Assembly: GCA_964474905.1 (NCBI GenBank) | Contig: CAYYUP010000001.1 | Coordinates: 248,001 to 312,000 of the forward strand | Reading direction: 5' to 3' | Source of the DNA: JADJRG01 sp964474905 | GTDB taxonomy: Bacteria; Myxococcota_A; Polyangia; Nannocystales; Nannocystaceae | DNA: 64,000 nt | Part shown: positions 60,320 through 64,000 of the stretch, piece by piece | Layout of the letters: the number at the start of each line of letters is the position of its first letter | Numbering within the stretch: the first letter of the stretch is position 1 | Made by a program: the position numbers and the translations under genes | The notes under the pieces: model-generated | The model's database searches: none | The model's input: only the letters and a program-made list of their open reading frames with translations | What the model was told of the DNA's origin: nothing

Positions 60320-63300
60320 GCTGGGCAGAGCCAGGCTGGGCAGAGCCAGGCTGGGCGGAGCTAGGCTGGGCGGAGCTAGGCTGGGCAGAGCTAGGCTGGG
60401 CAGAGCCGGGCTGGGCGGAGCCGGGCTGGGCAGAGCCGGGCTGGGCAGAGCCGGGCTGGGCAGAGCCGGGCTGGTGGATCGCGCCGGCGCTACCCATGCT
60501 CGGAATCTTCGCCTTTGGAGGCTGTGCTGTGGGCGAGGGCGCTTGTTTCTTTGGAGCCGCGGCGGGTGTTTTTGGCGGCTGCGTTGGCGTCGCTGTTGCC
60601 TTGGGTGTAGCCGGTTTCTTCGGGGTCTGGCCTCGCCTCTCGGCTTGCTTGAGCGCCCGTCGCTCTGCGCGCTTGGCCCTTCGAACCTCGCGACGCTCCT
60701 TGCCCTTCGGCACCCAGACGGCTTTTGGATCGAGCTTGATGCGGGCGCCAAAGAAGGAGAAGTAGCGCTGACCATCTTGGTTGCCGCCGCCGACGATGCC
60801 AAAGAGCGCGCGCCAGTGCATCGCCGGTGTTCTCTTGTGGTTGTCGCGGGTCCACCAGCCGAGGCCGGGACCGATCACGCCGAGTTCCTGTTTTTTGCGG
60901 TTCTCGCGGCGGAAGAAGATGCCCGGCAGCACCTGCGTCGTCGTGCCTCGGACTCGGATATCCCACCAAAGCGCGGCCGCGACGGTGCCCGAATTTTTGC
61001 CCCGCTCGATATGCCAGACCAGGGGAAATTGGACGACGTCGAAGTGTTTGCCGTCGCGCCGCTGGAAGTAGAGGAAGGGGAAGATCGAGGTGAACGTCTT
61101 GTCCTCGCCCATCTTGTTGTCGCGTAAATACAGGGGCAGGAGCCAGTGCAGGCGACGCTCGGCGTAGGACTCGCTGAGGAAGAAGACAGGCGGCAGGATC
61201 GCGGTTGAGATCTTGTGCGGTTTGCGGAACTGCCAGAAGACAAGCCCGGCCTCAAACCACCGGCTCTCGCCGTCGCGATGGGCTGCGAAGAGAGGCGGCG
61301 CCACCAGAGTGGTGTGCTTGTTTTTGGTCCGGTGCTTGCGATGGAAGAAGAGCGGGAAGGCGGCAGTCGTGATGTGCTTGCGGGTGACACCTCGACCGAC
61401 GGGGCCGGCGTACCAGATAAGCTCTTCGCCGGGGCGCACGCGGGCGCCACCTATGGGCGTGAAGAAGGAGGTGCCGCGCTTGTCTTTGTCGAAGTAATAG
61501 AGCGAGAGGGCGCTGTGGGTGACGCGGCCGTTGCCGTCGCTGCCGTACATAAAGAGGGGGTACGAGCCGTAGAGCGTGTAGGCGCACTTGGGGTCGTCGC
61601 CCTCGCGAAAACCACACTTTTGGTAGCGGAAGGCCAGCGGCACAACACCGGTGAAGCGGTAATTTTTTGCGAGCCGGAAGATGTCGACGTAACCGGCGGC
61701 CGCGATGCCGAAGCGAGTGAAGTTGTGGAGCTTCTTGTTGCCGATCGCGAAGGGGAAGGCGACCCATGCTCGCGATCCGTTGGCTCGGCGGAAGTCGAAC
61801 CAAAAGGGCACCGCTACGGTTGTGCGGGCGCCGCTTTGCTTGTTGAGCGTATGATAGACGAGCGGCAGCGAGACCAGGCGGCGGAGCTTCTCGTCGTCGT
61901 GCCACCAGTAGAGGGGCACAATACCGGCGTTGAGGGCGGTGCGGCTTTTTCGGTGGAAGCCCGGACCGACCACCAGAGTGTGGGTCTTGCGGTGCTTGTC
62001 GCGGCTGAAAAAGAAGGGCAGGCCGGCGTCGACATCCACGCCGTCGGGCTGCCGCTGGCGGAAGTAGAAGGGCACCAGCGCGAGGTTCTTGCGCGGCTTC
62101 TCACCGCCGACGCGGGTACGCCAGAAGAGCGGCGTGACCATGTCGAGGTCGTCGCCTGGGGTCCGGCGGCCGATGTAAAACGGGAACGCGACCGTGTGCT
62201 TGGCCGTACCGCCGCCCTCGGCCGGGCGCACGTCGCGGATAAAGAAGGGCATCAGGCCCGCTGTCTTGACCTCGCCCTGGCGCCGCGAGAACACCGGGCC
62301 GAACGCCCATGTGCGCCCCTTTGAGGTCTTGAGCCCGCCGCCGAGAGGGGTCAGCGTGAGCACCCGATCGCCGTGTTGGCGTCGGTAGTAGAGGGGGAAG
62401 AGCACCGAGTGGCGCTCGTCCTTGCGACGCACATCCCAGGCGATGCCGAGGGCGCCGATCGTCCGCGAGTCAGGACTTTTGGAGCGGACAAAGAAGGGCG
62501 AGATCGTCAGCCGCCGCTGCTCTTTGAGGTTGGTGACGTCGCCGAAGAGTAGTGGCGGGATCACGGTGTAGCGGCGCTCTTTGGTGCGGGCGCTAAAGAG
62601 CAGCGGCGGCAGCCCTGCGGCCCAGCCGTCGGCGCGGCGCTGGACGTACAACGGCGGCACCACAAAGGTGTGCACTTTGCCGCGCTTGAAGTGCCAGAAG
62701 AGCGGCGTGATCACCTGGTGGGCTCGGTCGCCTTCGCGACCGGTGAACGTCAGCAACGGCGGCAGGCCGAAACGTCGCTTATCCCCGACCCTCGTGCGGT
62801 AGGCGAGCGGCGGAAGGATCCAGCGATCGGAGCCTTTGCCGTCGGCGGCCTTTGTATCCTTGAGGTGCCAGAAGAAGGGCGTGATGACCTGGTGGCTCTT
62901 GCCGGTGGGGCGCTGGCGGATCGAGGTGAAGAGCGGCGGCAGGGTCACACCCCAGCCGTCTTTTTTGGAGCGCACACCGCCGCCGAGCAAGGTGTAGACC
63001 GCAGTCTTGTCGGCGCTCTTGCGGGCGACGCCTAGGGGCAGTAGAAGGCTGGTGCTGACGCCCTTTGTCCGGTCCTTAAACGACCACCAAAAGGGTGCTA
63101 GGGCGCTGATCCGTTGTTGCGGATCGGCGTAGGAGATCCAGGGCCCGACGACCCAGGTCATGCTGCCTTTGAGCTTGTTTTTGGAGCGCCAGAGCAGCGG
63201 CGTCACCGAGAGTAAATCACGCTCTGGAGTCTCTGACCTAAAGGACAGGAAGGGCGGAACCACCGAGGTCAAACGACCACGTGCGCGATCGCTGCGGCGG

Positions 63301-64000
63301 ATGTAGAAGGGCGTCCAGAGTTCCTTGCGGTTGCCGAATTCGCGGCTCTGCCAGTGCACGAAGGGGAATACCGTGCGGTGTTTGAGGCCTTTGAGCTTGT
63401 TCTCGCCGCCGAGGTAGAGGGGGATCCCGAGGTCGAGCTTTTTGACGCCCTTGTTGACGCGGACAAAGAAGGGGGCGCCGACGAAATAGCGGAGGTCGTT
63501 GCGCGGGTCGCTGTCCTCGAGGTTTCGATGGCCGTACCAAAAGAACAGGGCACTCATGCCCTGATAGCTGTCAGGCGCCTTTTGGTGGTAGTGGAAGGGC
63601 AGTACCACCAGGTTGCGGACGTACTTGTTGCCCCACCACCAGACAAAGGGAAACTGGCCGAAGTTGAATTTTTCGCCGGTCCGTTTGTAGCCCATCAGCA
63701 GCGCGCCGGAGGCCCACGAGGTGCTGCGCTCAGAGAATGATCCAAAGAAAAGGCCGAGCGGAGAGAGCCAGCGGCGGCGTCCCTTTTTTGCGTTGTACCA
63801 GCCGAAAGTGAGGCTGAGATCGGCGTGGAAGAGCTTCTTGGGATTGCCCTTGGTGCCTTCGCGGTGGATGAAGACCGGCGGCAGGGTCAGTGCGCGGGTG
63901 CGATGGGTGTCGTAGGTGCGATCGATCCAGAAGGGCGGCACGCTGTGTTTTTTGAGCAGCTTTGGCGGCTCGAGCTGACCCGTGAAGGAGCGCTCAGCGG
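60255..64000 (-). CDS. giant repeat protein with QPGSA tail; N-terminus beyond right edge
   Basis: The visible 1248 residues are not recognised. Most of the protein is a long run of short, strand-like units, each with a Pro followed by two or three large hydrophobic or aromatic residues and then an Arg/Lys-rich turn (for example VVPPLYVQRR, VIPPLLFGD, VITPLFWHFKRG, AFPFYIGRR, ALVPFYFRQRQ), repeating about every 15-25 residues for more than 1000 residues. The C-terminal 180 residues are Lys/Ala/Pro-rich, then 13 QP(G/S)SA repeats. This pattern suggests a very long beta-rich scaffold such as a large beta-barrel, beta-solenoid or surface array, but nothing proves which. No signal peptide can be seen because the N-terminus is missing. 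It overlaps the HhH gene tail to tail by 65 bp. Confidence 0.8.
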   Translation of the reverse strand, partial: AERSFTGQLEPPKLLKKHSVPPFWIDRTYDTHRTRALTLPPVFIHREGTKGNPKKLFHADLSLTFGWYNAKKGRRRWLSPLGLFFGSFSERSTSWASGALLMGYKRTGEKFNFGQFPFVWWWGNKYVRNLVVLPFHYHQKAPDSYQGMSALFFWYGHRNLEDSDPRNDLRYFVGAPFFVRVNKGVKKLDLGIPLYLGGENKLKGLKHRTVFPFVHWQSREFGNRKELWTPFYIRRSDRARGRLTSVVPPFLSFRSETPERDLLSVTPLLWRSKNKLKGSMTWVVGPWISYADPQQRISALAPFWWSFKDRTKGVSTSLLLPLGVARKSADKTAVYTLLGGGVRSKKDGWGVTLPPLFTSIRQRPTGKSHQVITPFFWHLKDTKAADGKGSDRWILPPLAYRTRVGDKRRFGLPPLLTFTGREGDRAHQVITPLFWHFKRGKVHTFVVPPLYVQRRADGWAAGLPPLLFSARTKERRYTVIPPLLFGDVTNLKEQRRLTISPFFVRSKSPDSRTIGALGIAWDVRRKDERHSVLFPLYYRRQHGDRVLTLTPLGGGLKTSKGRTWAFGPVFSRRQGEVKTAGLMPFFIRDVRPAEGGGTAKHTVAFPFYIGRRTPGDDLDMVTPLFWRTRVGGEKPRKNLALVPFYFRQRQPDGVDVDAGLPFFFSRDKHRKTHTLVVGPGFHRKSRTALNAGIVPLYWWHDDEKLRRLVSLPLVYHTLNKQSGARTTVAVPFWFDFRRANGSRAWVAFPFAIGNKKLHNFTRFGIAAAGYVDIFRLAKNYRFTGVVPLAFRYQKCGFREGDDPKCAYTLYGSYPLFMYGSDGNGRVTHSALSLYYFDKDKRGTSFFTPIGGARVRPGEELIWYAGPVGRGVTRKHITTAAFPLFFHRKHRTKNKHTTLVAPPLFAAHRDGESRWFEAGLVFWQFRKPHKISTAILPPVFFLSESYAERRLHWLLPLYLRDNKMGEDKTFTSIFPFLYFQRRDGKHFDVVQFPLVWHIERGKNSGTVAAALWWDIRVRGTTTQVLPGIFFRRENRKKQELGVIGPGLGWWTRDNHKRTPAMHWRALFGIVGGGNQDGQRYFSFFGARIKLDPKAVWVPKGKERREVRRAKRAERRALKQAERRGQTPKKPATPKATATPTQPPKTPAAAPKKQAPSPTAQPPKAKIPSMGSAGAIHQPGSAQPGSAQPGSAQPGSAQPGSAQPSSAQPSSAQPSSAQPGSAQPGSAQPSSAQPGSAQPGSAQPGAFEP
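60271..60475. repeat. 15-bp tandem repeat, 13 full units plus a partial one
   Basis: Units are cc(a/g)ggctg(g/a)gc(g/a)gag with a ctagg variant. On the minus strand they encode QPGSA (or QPSSA for the ctagg variant) at the C-terminus of the giant protein. On the plus strand the first units encode the tail of the HhH protein, and the first ctagg unit (60316-60330) gives its TAG stop at 60317-60319. Fifteen is a multiple of three, so copy-number change keeps the frame on the minus strand. Confidence 0.9.

Noticed and set aside
60271..60475. Possible CRISPR array
   Set aside because: 15-bp contiguous units without spacers and coding on the minus strand; a protein repeat.
59994..61127. 377-codon plus-strand frame through the 15-bp repeat
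   Set aside because: The repeat is open in several frames; the frame has no conserved feature and overlaps two real genes.

Overview
The window is GC-rich bacterial chromosome that reads as a myxobacterium (Myxococcota), probably close to the Nannocystaceae; the placement is inference. The reasons are a membrane Ser/Thr kinase followed by an FHA-GAF-sigma54 activator, many Cys-rich lipoproteins, a VWA lipoprotein with Thr/Asp-rich repeats and CGNG...CDDG modules, an IF-3 with a Pro/Ala/Glu-rich tail like Myxococcus Dsg, orphan histidine kinases and a very long repeat protein. No phage, transposon, integron or CRISPR array is visible.

Layout. 1-9624 (minus): a tight run of seven genes in transcription order: Ser/Thr kinase, periplasmic/membrane protein, FHA-GAF-AAA+-Fis activator, two lipoproteins, a small membrane protein and a DEAD-box helicase cut by the left edge. 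9779-20262 (plus): acyl-CoA synthetase, tRNA-Val(GAC), then a translation block thrS-infC-rpmI-rplT-pheS-pheT-ihfA-merR and tRNA-Pro(GGG). 20328-30117: surE, ABC ATPase, FMN reductase, a DprE1/DprE2-like pair, dtd, a ceramidase-like lipoprotein, a P450 and a UbiA-type prenyl-phosphate phosphoribosyltransferase. 30235-44494: murJ, VWA lipoprotein, Rieske protein, lon, two uncharacterised envelope proteins, trxA, a CcsA-like protein, hemA and hemC. 44639-53413: a beta-propeller/amidohydrolase lipoprotein, an outer-membrane-like protein, and a FIST sensor gene between two paralogous histidine kinases. 53532-64000: lnt-aspS (minus), metallophosphoesterase, Bfd-like protein, aspartate kinase and a helix-hairpin-helix protein (plus), then a giant repeat protein (minus) cut by the right edge.

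How the genes work together. The most striking set is DprE1 + DprE2 + UbiA, the enzymes that in mycobacteria make decaprenyl-phosphoryl-arabinose; three homologues within about 7.5 kb suggest polyprenyl-phosphate-linked pentose synthesis in this myxobacterium. The left cluster looks like a kinase-to-sigma54 signalling module tied to surface lipoproteins. The FIST/kinase cluster looks like a sensory unit that arose by duplication. Most of the remainder is housekeeping: translation, haem synthesis, peptidoglycan and lipoprotein maturation, and proteolysis.
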